From contig NC_047094.1 in assembly GCF_902459505.1 (NCBI RefSeq), positions 64,997,006 through 65,061,005 on the forward strand: DNA of 64,000 nucleotides, read 5' to 3'. The translations under genes were made by a program, and so were the position numbers. The notes under the pieces were generated by a model. That model did not search any database, had not been told where the DNA came from, and saw only the letters and a list, made by a program, of their open reading frames with translations. Within the stretch, counting starts at the first letter, position 1; every line of letters starts with the position of its first letter. The stretch is from Geotrypetes seraphini (Eukaryota; Chordata; Amphibia; Gymnophiona; Dermophiidae). Of this stretch, positions 44,389 through 56,375 are shown piece by piece.

Positions 44389-47259
44389 TTATCTTGATCC
44401 TCGTAGGGATCCCACATGGGTATCCCATTTATTCTTAAAGTCTGGCACGCTGTCTGCCTCGATCACCTGCACTGGAAGCTTGTTCCAATGATCAACCACT
44501 CTCTCTGTGATGAAATACTTTCTGGTGTCGCCATGAAATTTTCCGCCCCTGAGTTTGAGCGGGTGCCCTCTTGTGGCCGAGGGTCCCTTGAGAAAGAAAA
44601 TATCATCTTCCTCTTCGACACGTCCCATGAGGTACTTAAATGTTTCGATCATGTCTCCCCTCTCCCTACGTTCCTCAAGAGTGTAGAGCTGCAATTTGTT
44701 CAGTCTCTCTTCGTACGAGAGACCCTTGAGCCCCGAGATCATCCTGGTGGCCGTCCGTTGAACCGATTCAATTCTGCGCACATCTTTACTGTAATGTGGC
44801 CTCCAGAATTGCACACAGTACTCCAGATGAGGTCTCGCCATGGCCCTGTACAACGGCATTATGACTTCAGGCTTTCGGCTGACGAAACTTCTATTGATAC
44901 AACCCAATATCTGCCTTGCCTTAGATGAAGCCTTCTCCATTTGATTGGCCATTTTCATGTCTGCACTGATGATTACTCCTAAATCTCATTCTGCTGAAGT
45001 CCTAGTTAAAGTTTCTCCGTTCAAGAAGTATGTCCTGCATGGATTTCTGCTTCCGAGGTGCATGACCTTACATTTCTTAGCATTGAAGCCTAGCTGCCAG
45101 GTTGAGGACCAACTTTCCAATGTAAGCAGGTCCTGCGCCATATAATTCTGTAAACTGCATTCACTTACTATATTACATAGTTTGGCATCATCGGCGAATA
45201 GTGTTATTTTACCTTGAAGCCCTTGAGTCAGATCCCCTATGAATATGTTGAAAAGGAGTGGACCCAGGACCGAGCCCTGCGGCACTCCACTGGTCAGCTC
45301 CGATGTTTTAGAGAGGGTACCATTAACCACCACCCTCTGAAGTCTGCCACTCAGCCAATCATTGACCCATGCAGTTAGTGTCTCTCCTAACCCCATCGAT
45401 TCCATCTTGCTTAGCAGCCTGCGGTGTGGGACACTGTCAAAAGCTTTACTGAAGTCCAGGTACACGACGTCCAAAGACTCTCCCAAGTCCAACTTTCTTG
45501 TTACCCAGTCAAAGAAGCTGATGAGATTGGATTGGCAGGACCTACCCTTGGTGAATCCATGCTGACTGGGATCCCGAAGATTCCCTTCATTCAAGATCGT
45601 GTCCAATTTGCTTTTAATTAGTGTTTCCATGAGTTTGCACACTATTGATGTGAGACTCACCGGTCTATAATTCGCAGCCTCTGCCCTGCAACCCTTTTTA
45701 TGCAGAGGAACAACATTAGCTAATTTCCAGTCCAGGGGAACTTTCCCCTTACTTAGTGAGAGATTGAATAGCTCAGCCAACGGTTTTGCCAGGACATCGC
45801 TCAATTCTCTGAGCACTCTTGGGTGCAAATTGTCTGGTCCCATGGCTTTGTTCACCTTGAGTCTTGCCAGTTCACTGTAAACTTCACCTTGTGTGAACTC
45901 AAAATTCTGAAACGGGTCTTCTGTGCTTTGTGTTGCCTTCAACTGCGGACTGTGTCCCGGTGCCTCACAGGTGAAGACAGAGCAGAAGTATTCATTCAGT
46001 AGTTCGGCTTTATCGGAATCTGCTTCCACGTAACTTCCGTCCGGTCTTCTAAGGCGTACTATCCCGCCTGTGTTCCTTTTTCTGTCACTAATATACCTGA
46101 AGAAGGATTTGTCCCCCTTTTTAATGTTTTTTGCCAGAATTTCTTCCACTCGAAGTTTTGCCTCCCTAACTGCCATTTTGACCGCTGTAGATCTGGTCCT
46201 ATATTCTACTTTTGCCTCTCTTTTCTCCGTGCGCTTGTAGGAGAGAAACGCTTTTTTCTTCTCCTTAATGAGGTGCGAGATCTCTGCGGTGAACCATTGG
46301 GGTTTATTGTTTCTTTGTTGTTTATTTACTAATTTTATGAAGCGGCTAGTTGCTTCATGTATGGTTGATTTCAGTGTTAACCACTTAGCTTCTACATCAT
46401 CGGTCTCCGCTTGGTCCTGCAGCGTCTGATGGACGAAATCTCCCATGCGTGCGAAGTCTGTGCCCCGGAAATTGAGTACCTTTGTTTTCGTGTTTGATCT
46501 AGGGAAGCCTTTCCTAAGGATGAACCATACTATGTTGTGGTCGCTGGAGGCTAGCGTATCTCCTACTGAGACCTCTGAGACGCTTTCCCCGTTGGTGAGT
46601 ACCAGGTCGAGGATCGCCTGGGCCCTAGTGGGCTCCATTACCATTTGTTTGATACGTGCTCCCTTTATGGAGGTTAAGAGCCTCCTGCTACCGCTGGTTG
46701 TCGCTGAAAATGAGTTCCAGTCTGCATCAGGCATATTGAAGTCCCCTAGCAGTACAGCTTCTCCTCGTAGAGTGATATTCTCTATTTCTTCAATTAATTC
46801 TGTGTCCATGTCTTCCAGTTGTCTTGGGGGTCTGTATACCACACCTAGATACAGGCATTTTTCTCTGCTTCTTGCCAGGTTTACCCAGAGGGACTCCCCG
46901 GTGTACTTGATCCTGGTGGTTTTGATGTCCTCTTTAATGTATAGAGCTACCCCCCCTCCTAACCTGCCCTCTCTGTCCTGACGAAGTAGATTGTAGCCCG
47001 GTATAGCCATATCCCACCCATGTGAGTCCGTGAACCAAGTTTCAGATATTGCCACCACATCTAGGTCGGCATTCCTTATTTCAGCCTCCAATTCTAGAAT
47101 TTTGTTACCTAAACTGTGTGCATTGACATACATGGCCCTCCATATCTTGTGTTTGCTAAGTCCCTGTGAGGTGTATCCTACCCGAGTCGGTGTGACTCCC
47201 ATAGAACTGTTTGCAATGTGGGTACTTACCTTGGACATGGAAGCGGAGTTTCGACTCAC
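44389..47259 (-). CDS. CR1 ORF2: endonuclease and reverse transcriptase
   Basis: An APE-type endonuclease (VNAHSLGNKI, SETWF, LGDFNMPDADW, SDHNIVW) is followed by RT with YLDFSKAFDSVPH, SGVPQGSVLGPLLFNIFI and the FADDAKL catalytic box, then the CR1 C-terminal block (EYCVQFWRPHYSKD, ERRERGDMIETFKYL). The frame is 757 residues, then one TGA at 44986, then the same frame continues to the natural end at 44389. The stop sits before DLGVI where relatives have Arg, so a CGA to TGA change is likely. It makes the copy inactive unless read through. Confidence 0.88.
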
Positions 47260-47318
47260 CTCATCAGGATAATTCCTTTCTGCACTAATATGTGAATGGG
47301 TACCCTCCCCCGACTTAC

Positions 47319-48460
47319 CTAGTTTAAAGCCCTGTGAAGCAGGCGGGCTAGTCGGTGTCCGAAGACGTTCTTACCCCTACTGGTCAGATGGAGTCCGTCT
47401 GGTCTCTGAAGTCCTTGTAGCGCTTCCCCATGGTTTAGGAATCCGAAGTTCATATCCCGGCACCATCCCTGTAGCCACTCGTTCGTCCTCAGGATACGTT
47501 CATCTCTGGCTCTTCCCTTGCCTCTAACTGGGAGGATCGATGAGAAAACCACCTGCGCTCCTGTCCGCTTCAGCCTCTCACCCAGTGCTCCAAAGTCTCT
47601 GGTGATGGTCTCCGGTGTGTTCCTGGCAGTGTCGTTGGTTCCTATGTGGACAAGAAGCATAGGAAAGTGGTCACGGGGCATGAGTAGTCTATCCAGACTG
47701 GCGGTGACATCTCGTATCCTGGCTCCAGGCAGACAGCAGACCTCCCTAGATTACATATCCGGTCTGCAAATTGGTCCCTCGGTGCCGCTCAGCATGGAAT
47801 CCCCGATGACTATTACTCTGCGCTTCTTTGGGGGGAGCCGGTCAGTTGTCCCTGGAGATGGAGCTGTGTGTTGGGCCTGCTCCTGTTCCTCATCGGCAGT
47901 TCCTTCCTGAAGAATCTGGAATCTGTTCCGCAGGGCGAGTTGAGGGGTTGATGTATAGCTGCCCTGTGTGTAAGGAGAAGGAGAAGATGAAGAGATTGAA
48001 AAAGGGGGGTGGGGTCTCCTATGTTTGCCCGTGGAGGAGGTCACCAGCTGCCAGGAGTCAGTGCCGCTAACCATTTCCTGTATCCCAATTGTTGGTTTCA
48101 AAGCTGATGATTTGGGCGTCTCGAGGATGGACTTGTCATGGGCCTGCTCGGTGATTTGGGACAGCTCCTGGACGACTCCGTCGATGTAGGCCTTGTCCTC
48201 TCGGATGCTTCTCAGGTGTATTACCTCCTCCCTGAGGCTCCTTAGTTCCTGCATGAGATCTCCATCCAGCTGCGCAGCCTCCTCTGGCTGTGTAGAGACT
48301 GTAGTGTAGCGCTGGGGGATGGTCTCGGTCTGCACAGAGACCTCTGTCCACCGTCCTGGGTCTTCCTCCTTCTGCACGCAGTCCGTGGTCGCTTCCTGGA
48401 TCCCCATAGCGACTGGAATACTGGTCTTGTAGACTTCGCGCTTCTTGTCCTCCCTGCCAT
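47319..48460 (-). CDS. CR1 ORF1 with SGNH esterase domain
   Basis: The N-terminal half is acidic and probably coiled-coil (QELRSLREEVIHLRSI). The C-terminal half is an SGNH hydrolase: GDSML (Ser block), HIGTND (Asn/Asp block) and DGLHL (Asp-His block), as in CR1 ORF1 esterases. One in-frame TAA at 47751-47753 interrupts it between the Ser and Asn blocks; otherwise the frame is open to 47319. I could not place the start exactly; a Met at 48405-48407 is in frame. Confidence 0.82.
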
Positions 48461-49136
48461 TGCTGAGTTGTAATTGAGGTCTGCCTGTCAGTAAGGAAGA
48501 GAATTAGGAAAATTAGAAAAATCTGTCTGTGAGCAGGTGTGAGATTTTGAAAGTTAGGGTGTCTGAGAGTTGGAAGATTGGGGTATCTAGTGCTTGAAAG
48601 ATAAGGGTGTCTGAGAGACTGAGAGTTTGAGATGTCTGAGAGGGTTGCTGTCTGTGAGTTAGTATGAGAGCCTGTACGATTAGGGTGAAGGGATAGTGTG
48701 TTTGAGAGGTCCGCTTGTTGCCCTAAGGTATCATTGTCTTATGTAGTTTGGCTCTTCTTAAGGCTCTTCGCAAAGGCGCTCTCGCTAAGGCGAGCGCCTT
48801 TGCCGCGCGCCGAACGGCTGCGCGCCGTTGGCTCGTCCCCTTTTATGGGGGGAGTTTGGCTGGTGATGTCAGGGGTGGGCGGAGTTAGCTCTCGCCTCTT
48901 CCCCTGCTAGCACCGCCTTCTCTGCTCCTCTCTCTGCTGCTTCCTGCTAGCACACTCTCCGCTCACTGTTCTGCCATGTGCTCAGAACTCTGCTACCATG
49001 TGCTCAGGACTAGGCACAGCTCCTACAGTCTCCCTTCGGCTGGCCTTGCACTCTTCCAAATCCATTGGTCAGTCAGCTATATTCTAATAATCATTCCGTA
49101 GGTCTAGTCATTCAGTAACCTTGTGCTGGAGATTTA

Positions 49137-49322
49137 GGGCTCCTTTTACTAAGGTGTGCTAGTGTTTTTAGCGCGTACCGAAGATTAGCGTGCGCAAACC
49201 CCGCACTAAACAAAAAATACTAATGCAAGCTCTATGGAGGCGTTAGCATCTAGCACATGTGCCATTGTAGCACACGCTAAGCACGCGCTAAAACCGCTAG
49301 AGCACCATAATAAAAGGAGTCC
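49137..49322. mobile_element. Harbinger-like palindromic MITE, copy 4
   Basis: The ends gggctccttttactaaggtg and ataataaaaggagtcc are inverted, with TTA duplications on each side (49134-49136 and 49323-49325). The cores 'ttagcgcgtaccgaagatta' and 'cacgctaagcacgcgctaaa' pair. Confidence 0.82.
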
Positions 49323-49687
49323 TTAGTTTTTGGATAACATCCTGTTCCATCAGGCACGCTGATCTTCATAGATTCCTCGGCTGTACTCTAAATAATGATT
49401 AATGAATACATCAGTTTTGGAATTTAGCCTGAAAATCTAGAACTTCTGTTTATCAAGACCAACAGAATTTTTTTAAAATTATGATGAAAACTGCAAAATG
49501 TACCTAAGAACGAGTAATTTAAGAACATAAGAACATAAGAAGTTGCCACCGCTGAGGCAGACCAGAGGTCCATCTCGCCCACCGGTCCGCTCCCGCGGCA
49601 GCCCATCAGGCCCACTGCTTGAACAGTGGTCTCTGACTAATTTTATAATTTACCTCTAATACTGTCCCTATAACCTTACCTCTACTC

Positions 49688-51502
49688 CTATCTGTACCCC
49701 TCAATCCCTTTGTCCTCCAGGTACCTGTCCAGACCCTCTTTGAAGCCCTGTAGCGTGCTCCTGTTTATCACATCCTCCGGTAGCGCGTTCCATGTATCCA
49801 CCACCCTCTGAGTGAAAAAGAACTTCCTGGCGTTTGTTCTAAACCTTTCCCCTTTCAATTTCTCTGAGTGCCCCCTTGTACTTGTGGTTCCCCTTAGTTT
49901 GAAAAATCTGTCCCTGTCCACGTTTTCTATGCCCTTCTTGATCTTGAAGGTTTCTATCATGTCTCCCCTGAGTCGTCGCTTTTCCAGGGAGAAAAGCCTC
50001 AGCTTTTTCAGTTTGTCAGTATATGAGAGGTCCCCCATACCCTTTATTAGCTTAGTTGCTCTTCTCTGGACTCTCTCAAGTACCGCCATGTCTTTATTGA
50101 GGTACGGCGACCAGTACTGGACACAGTACTCCAGGTGCGGGCGCACCATTGCACGATACAGTGGCAGGATGACTTCCTTCGTCCTGGTCGTGATACCTTT
50201 CTTAATGATACCCAACATTTTGTTTGCTTTCCTTGAGGCTGTGGCACACTGCGCCGACGCCTTCAATGTTGTGTCTACCATCACTCCCAGGTCTCTTTCA
50301 AGGTTGTTCACCCCTAGCGGTGATCCCCCCATCTTGTAAGTGAACATCGGGTTCTTTTTCCCAACATGCATGACCTTGCATTTCGCTATGTTGAAGCTCA
50401 TTTGCCACTTTTTGGCCCACTCTTCCAGCGTTGTCAGATGTTTTTGGAGGTCTTCGCAGTCCTCCATGATTTTGACCCTGCTGTATAGTTTAGTGTCATC
50501 TGCAAATTTAATAACCTCACATTTTGTTCCCACCTCCAGGTCGTTAATAAATATATTGAACAGGAGCGGTCCCAGCACCGACCTCTGCGGAACTCCGCTT
50601 GTGACCCATTGCCACTCTGAGTAATGGCCCTTCACTCCAACCCTCTGTTTCCTGTCCGCCAGCCAGTTTTTGATCCATCGGTGGACCACCCCTTGCACCC
50701 CGTGGTTCCTTAGCTTCCTTAGCAGTCTTTCGTGTGGTATCTTGTCGAAGGCCTTTTGGAAGTCAAGTTAAATGATGTCTATGGATTCCCCTCTATCCAC
50801 CTGGCTGTTTACCCCCTCAAAGAAGTATAATAAGTTTGTGAGGCATGACCTGCCCTTAGTTCCTTGAGTACCCTGGCCGTCCGAACCTGGCGATTTGTCG
50901 CTCTTTAGCCTGTCTATCTGCCTGAGGACATCCACCTTGCTCACCTCTAGTTGGACCAGAATTTCATCCTGATCTCCTTTTACAATCTCCTCGGGTTCCG
51001 GAATGTTGGTTGTGTCCTCCCTTGTGAAAACTGACGTGAAGAACTCATTTAACCTGTCCGCTATCTCCTTTTCCTCCTTTACCACTCCCTTTCTGTCTCC
51101 ATCATCCAAGGGTCCCACTTCCTCCCTAGCTGGTTGCTTCCCCTTGACGTACCTGAAGAATGATTTGAAGTTTGTTGCTTCCCCTGCCAGTCTCTCTTCA
51201 TATTCTCTTTTTGCTTTCCTAACCACTCGGTGATACTCCTTTTGGTGTCTTTTATGCTCCTTTTGGTTGTCCTCTGTCTGGTCCTTTTTCCATTTTTTGA
51301 ATGATGCCTTCTTATCGCTTATCGCCCTGAGCCCTCTTTTACAGTGCCCTTGTTCAATGTCCTTGGCCCTGGTCCTCTGCATTGCGTCCTTAGGTCCTTT
51401 TCCCAAAAATTCCCATTCAGCCCCGATCCCTTTTTTACAAAGTCCTTGCTCAATGTCCTTGGCCCTGGGCCCTTGTATTGCTTCCTTAGGTCCTTTTTCC
51501 AA
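49688..51502 (-). CDS. CR1 ORF2, RT part (5' truncated)
   Basis: Contains LNEFFTSVFTRED, SGVPQRSVLGPLLFNIFIND, the FADDTKLY catalytic box, ERDLGVMVD, LEYCVQYWSP and the natural C-terminal end. The frame runs from 51502 to one in-frame TAA at 50768 (in DII-stop-LDFQKAFD, where Tyr is usual) and then on to 49688. The endonuclease is absent. N-terminal residues form a tandem repeat (see 51325-51560). Confidence 0.82.
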
Positions 51503-51560
51503 AAATTCCCACTCAGTCCCGAGCCCTCTTTTACAATGTCCTTGCTCAGTATCCTTATTT
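51325..51560 (-). repeat. 96-bp tandem repeat inside CR1 ORF2
   Basis: About 2.4 copies of a 96-bp (32-codon) unit: starts at 51341, 51437 and 51533 line up ('cttgctcaatgtccttggcc'). The unit encodes AKDIEQGLCKKGIGAEWEFL-type residues and keeps the frame. Confidence 0.88.
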
Positions 51561-51997
51561 GATACTTTTGTCCGATGTGTCAGATTGACTGTCGGCTTTC
51601 CCCTCTTCCTCAGTTTAAAGCCAAATTTAATGATATGCTAGAAAAGACTTATGCAAGTTTCAAGTTTATTAGTTTTTAATATACCGACCATCAACAAGTA
51701 CCTAGCCGGTTTACAATAAAAGTTAAAATCAGGGTAAAATTATATTTATAGATTATAAAATTAATAAAAGAGAAAGAGTAAAGGGAAGAGTGAACATTAA
51801 AGACATTTGACAATGACAGATATAAAAGTGAGATTAACAAGGGGGGAAGGGGAAAAGTTACATAAAAAGTGATGAGAAAGAAGAAGAAAAATCAAACAAA
51901 CCACAGTTTTGAATGTGAGAAGGAGGGGGAAGGAAGGAACAGAGGGAAGGGGGGGCGCTTCATTAAAGCGGTTAGGTGAATGGTGAAAGAAGAATCA

Positions 51998-53431
51998 TCA
52001 GTAGTAAAAAGCATCTTGAAATAAGAAGGTTTTCAGATTAGTCTTAAATTTATCAATGAGTTTTTCCTGACGAAGTTGGGAAGGCAGAGAGTTCCATAAA
52101 GTAGGAGCTACTACAGAAAAATTGTTTTTTCTAGTATAGAAGAATTTCTTTATAGAGGGAACGGATAGTAAATTTTGGTCAGCAGATCTAAGGGTCCGTG
52201 ATGGGCAAAATGGAATAAGAAGTTTGTCAAGAAAGGATGGTTGATGGGAAGATTTGATTTTAAAGACCAACATAAGAGTTTTATAAGTGATACGATGTGT
52301 AATGGGTAGCCAATGCGCTTCTTTCAAAAGAGGAGTGACGTGGTCATATTTCCCTAGTTTATATATAAGTTTTATTGCAGTGTTTTGGATGAGCTGACGA
52401 CGTCGGGTTTCTTTTTTAGGAATTCCATTGTAAAGATAATTACAATAATCAAGGTGCGAAATGACTAGGGAATGAACTAGGGTTGTGATTGCTTCGGTTT
52501 CAAGGATGGAGGTTAAAAATTGAATAAGTCGTAGTTTGTAGAAGCAAGTTTTTACTACTGAACTGATATGATCGTGAAATGTTAAATCTTTGTCTATGAT
52601 GACCCCTAATAATTTTATTTTTGTTTCCATTTTTACAGGCTGAGATTTAAGGTAGATTTTTCTTGTTACTGTTTCTTTAGGATTGGTTGAGAAGAGAATA
52701 CCACAAGATTTATTAATGTTGAGGGAGAGTTTGTTAGCAAAGAGCCAATCACTTATTTTATCTAATTTTGAATTAATTTCTTGTATATCGGCGATGTTTG
52801 TGGAATCTATGGGGTGAAGTATTTGGATATCATCTGCGTAGGCAAAAATTGTGAAACCTATAGATTGTGCTAAAGTGAGAAGAGGGGACATGAATATATT
52901 AAATAGCAGAGGGGATAGAATAGAACCCTGTGGAACACTGTAGGTTTGAAATATAGGTGAAGAAGTTTTGTTGTTTGATTAAACATTAAAACAACGATCG
53001 GTAAAGTATGAAGCGAACCATGAGAGTGCTTGGTCAGTAATACCACAATCTCTAAGGCGGTCGAGGAGGAGAGAGTGGTCAACAGTGTCAAAGACGGCAG
53101 AAAGATCGAGAGAGATAAGGAGAACAGATTTTCGATGATCAAGGAAATAGTATATAGTAGAGAGAAGTCCTAGTAATGATAGTTCCGTGGAATAAGATGA
53201 GCGAAAACCAGTTTGATTGGGGTGTAAGGCATTGGTTTTGTCAATGAAATCGGCTAGTTGGTTGTATATGAATTTTTCCATTATTTTAGAGATGAGAGGC
53301 AGATTAGCAATTGGGCGGAAGTTTGATAATGAAGTTGGGTCTGAGTTGGGATTTTTTAATTTTGGGTAAAGAGCCGATTTCCAGGCTTTTGGAACAAAAC
53401 TATTAGACAAACTGTTAGTCACCATTTCCAA
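51998..53431 (-). CDS. L2-like RT remnants
   Basis: Two open blocks in one frame (53431-52979 and 52891-51998) hold fingers/palm motifs, the YADD catalytic box and the L2 C-terminal region ending ELHWLP-type and RTLRSADQNLLSVPSIK motifs. A stop separates them near 52979. Confidence 0.78.
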
Positions 53432-53748
53432 AAGAAATGGCCCAAGGAGAGGGAAGAATTTTTTGAGAATTAAGGGGGGGATACTTTCTATTGAATTGTT
53501 AGATGCATTTGTAGAATGAAGTGTTTTCTGAAGGTTTGCTAGAGAGGGAGGAATAAAGTTATTACAGGTACTAAAAGATAGAAGAGTCGACTTGTTGATG
53601 ACATCTTGAGGGGGAATGTGGATAGATTGACTGAGATGTGATCTGATCTCTTTAACTTTATTATCGAAGAAGAGGGCAAGCTCAGAAGCAGGTGGTTGTA
53701 TGGGTAATAGGGGAGGTTTCTTGTTAGAGTAGGGGGATAGTGATTGAA

Positions 53749-54835
53749 CTATACTAAAAAGTGCTGAAGAGTTGTGAGTTGTGGTGATGTATTTAGAGTA
53801 ATATTCTTTTTTTGCTTGTGTATGGCATTTTTATATTGGGTAGCTTTTTCCTTGTATAACATGAGAGAATTGTTTGATTGAGATTTCCGCCATTTATGCT
53901 CTGTAGACCGGAGGTGTCGATGGAGGAAAACGAGTTGGTCATTGTACCATGGTTTTCTGTTTGGTTGTGATTTTAAAAATCTTTCCTGAGGGGGGGCAAT
54001 GGAGTCCATTAAGGATTTTGTTGAAGTGGTCCAAAGAGAAAATTGTTCTTCTATTGGAAGATTAGTGAAATCTTGTAGGTTTATTTTAAAGGAGTCCTGA
54101 ATTGTAGAAGAGGTGATTTTATTGAGATTTCTAGTGATGTAGGTGTTTTTATGGGGAGAAAATGGTTGTGTGGGTGAATTTAGTTGAAAGTTTATAAGGA
54201 CATGATCAGACCAAGGGAGAGGATGGGTTAGAAAATCTTGAAAGAGATGGCTGATAGAAGTTGGGCTGAATATCATGTCTATAGTGTGTCCAGCAGAATG
54301 AGTGGGCAAGGCAAATAGAGGAGTTAGGGATAGATCTGATATTAAGGTCAGGAATTCAGCTGTTTTGTGGTGATTAGGAAGATTGAAATGAATATTGAAA
54401 TCTCCGAGGATAAGGGGGTTGGAATAAGAGATATTGAAGTCCGTGATGGTAGACATGAGTGTAGCTAAAGCTGATTTTGTAACTGGGGGGGGGGGGGAGA
54501 TAAGTAAGAAGGAAATTGAGGGAATGGGGTTGTTTTATGGAAAATTGAGTTTCCACAGGGTGGTTGTTACATGAGATGGAAATATCAGAATGGAAAGGGA
54601 TGGAATTATGATAGATAACTGCAAGACCACCTCCTTTTTTATGTGATCAAAGTTGGGATTTAACTTTGTAGTTGTTAGGACAGGCTTGGGTCAAATAAGC
54701 CTCCTCCCCCTGGGAGAGCCAGGTCTCAGTTAAACAGAGGATATGGAAATTGTATTCAAGGATTAAGTCATGAATTAAATGATGTTTGTTTTTGATGGAA
54801 CGCACGTTTAGGAGACCTATGTTAATTTTAAACAT
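53749..54835 (-). CDS. L2-like APE endonuclease remnants
   Basis: Block 54835-54647 starts MFKINIGLLNVRSIKNKHHL and includes LTETWL. Block 54456-53749 has LGDFNIHF and PWSDHVLINFQL, the Asp-Asn and Asp-His catalytic pairs of APE endonucleases. The blocks are in different frames. Confidence 0.78.
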
Positions 54836-55315
54836 TTGTTGTGATGGTGACTGGAAGGTTGAGGGAATTGTAGTAGTAGTAATAGTGGTAAAACACCTAG
54901 GTCGATTGTTAGTTAAAGGTCGAGGGGGGGGGTCGATGACCCCATATAACCAGGATGGAAGACATTCGAGTAGTGTTATTGTAAGGAAGGGAAAAAGAGG
55001 AAAAGATAGGGGAGTATGAGAGAGCCGTGTAGCTAAAGTTGTAAGTGAGGAAAATATTTAAGAGAGAAGGAGAATTGAACTTATAAAATAGCTTAGAAGG
55101 TAATAGGGGCAGTAATGGAGAGGTGTGTGAAGTCGCTGCATGAAGGAGCGCATAAAGGAGCAGAACCTGCTCCTTAGGTGCGCTCCTTTGGCGTGCGCCG
55201 CAAAGGAGGTGGTTTTATAGGGAAGGCTACCAAGAGCTTGTGGGCGGAGTCGTCAGCGGCGGCGGTCCCCTTTGGGAGTGAAAAGGCCAAGAGCTTGTGG
55301 GCGGAGTCAAAGTTC

Positions 55316-55670
55316 ATAACTTGCTATATGAAACCAGGTGTAGAAACTAAGACTTGGTACCTTTTCACAGGTCGTATTATGATGAAGCTATTGGAGTTAT
55401 TAAGTAAGTGAGCCAAAATAAACAGCATAGGTATACACTACACAAATTGTTGAATCTGATATGCAAAAAAATCTTTTAGTTACAAATAGAACCCAACTTA
55501 CATTGTTGCCTTGTTTCTCAAGTAAGTGTGCACTAAGACTTGGTACCTTTTCTTAGATCGTGACACAAATGTATACAACTGCAACTGTGGTTGAACTAGT
55601 CAGGGAAGAAAACAGTTTTACTACCTTTTCCTCACTTCCTTGACAGTATGTCTCTACATTTGCTCTAAGG
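55316..55670. other. no recognisable feature (intronic)
   Basis: Two near copies of 'aagacttggtaccttttc' (about 55350 and 55531) suggest a small local duplication. Nothing else is seen. Confidence 0.45.
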
Positions 55671-55862
55671 CAGGGGTCTCAAAATCCCTCCTCGAGGGCC
55701 AGAATCCAGTCGGGTTTTCAGAATTTCCCCAATGAATATGCATGAGATCTATTAGCATACAATGAAAGCAGTGCATGCAAATAGATCTCATGCATATTCA
55801 TTGGGGAAATCCTGAAAACCCGACTGGATTCCGGCCCTCGAGGAGGGACTTTGAGACTCCTG
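55671..55862. mobile_element. palindromic hAT-type MITE, copy 2
   Basis: 192 bp. It begins caggggtctcaaaatccctc and ends with its complement. The flanks ctctaagg (55663-55670) and ctctaggg (55863-55870) match at 7 of 8. The arms share 'ccagtcgggttttcagaatt' with copy 1. Confidence 0.87.
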
Positions 55863-55945
55863 CTCTAGGGTGTTACTTTCAGAAGTAGGAAGGAAAAGCA
55901 GTCTTCATGCCAGAGCAATCTGACCTTTTTGCTGGGATTATCAAC

Positions 55946-56375
55946 AATAGTAACATAGTAAATGACGGCAGGTCCATCCAGTCTGCCCAACATGCTCCAT
56001 AAATTAATTTAATTTAAATGGTCCTTTTTAGATATTTCTGGGCCAGAAACCCAGAACCCTGCCCGGTAGTGTGCTTAGGTTCTATCTACTGGAGTCTCCA
56101 TCAAAGCTCACTCCAACCCATCTTAACCATCCCAGCCATCGAAACCCTCCCCAGCCCGTCCTCAACTGAATGTCTATATACGGGACACAGACCGTGTAAG
56201 CCTACCCAGTACTGGCCTTAGTTCCTTCAATGTATACCCATTATTTTCTTATTAGAGATCCTCTGTGTTCATCCCATCCCAATTAGTGTCAAACTGTGGG
56301 TGGTTGTAGTGGTATTGGCACCTCCACGCTGGAAATTCAACTGAGACCAGCAACTCACTTCAGATAAACCATCAA
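55946..56375 (-). repeat. CR1 LINE 3' UTR fragment
   Basis: It starts with the CR1-type terminus 'agtaacatagtaaatgacgg', then the 'tccatccagtctgcccaaca' block common to CR1 3' UTRs. Non-coding. Confidence 0.65.

Larger units (their letters stand above)
44284..48900 (-). mobile_element. CR1 LINE, nearly full length
   Basis: The minus-strand element has a GC-rich 5' region (about 48480-48900), ORF1, ORF2 and a 3' UTR ending in the CR1-type short repeat (ctatgtttctatgtttctaa on the minus strand). Two in-frame stops are the only breaks I can see in about 3.9 kb of coding sequence, so it is young. It lies in the first visible intron of the DNase gene. Confidence 0.88.
49521..51640 (-). mobile_element. 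CR1 LINE, second subfamily, 5' truncated
   Basis: It contains RT and the CR1 C-terminal region on the minus strand and ends with 'tcttatgttcttatgttctt'-type repeats at about 49521. The 5' edge abuts the 3' end of the L2 at 51656. It differs clearly in sequence from the CR1 at 44.3-48.9 kb. Confidence 0.85.
51656..55315 (-). mobile_element. L2-like LINE, nearly full length
   Basis: From a GC-rich 5' region (about 55315-55150, with a repeated 'ccaagagcttgtgggcggag') the minus strand encodes an endonuclease (NVRSIKNKHHLI, LTETWLSQGE, LGDFNIHFNLPN, WSDHVLI) and RT (NFRPIANLPLISKIMEKFIY, FAYADDIQIL, LDYCNYLYNG, HWLPITHRITYKTL). The 3' UTR ends with 'ttcaagtttattagttttta' on the plus strand. The frame is broken by shifts between 54647 and 54456 and between 53749 and 53431, and by stops, so it is inactive. 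Confidence 0.85.

Noticed and set aside
49812-50624. Plus-strand open frames opposite the second CR1
   Set aside because: They are complements of CR1 ORF2 sequence, and the minus strand carries the RT motifs.
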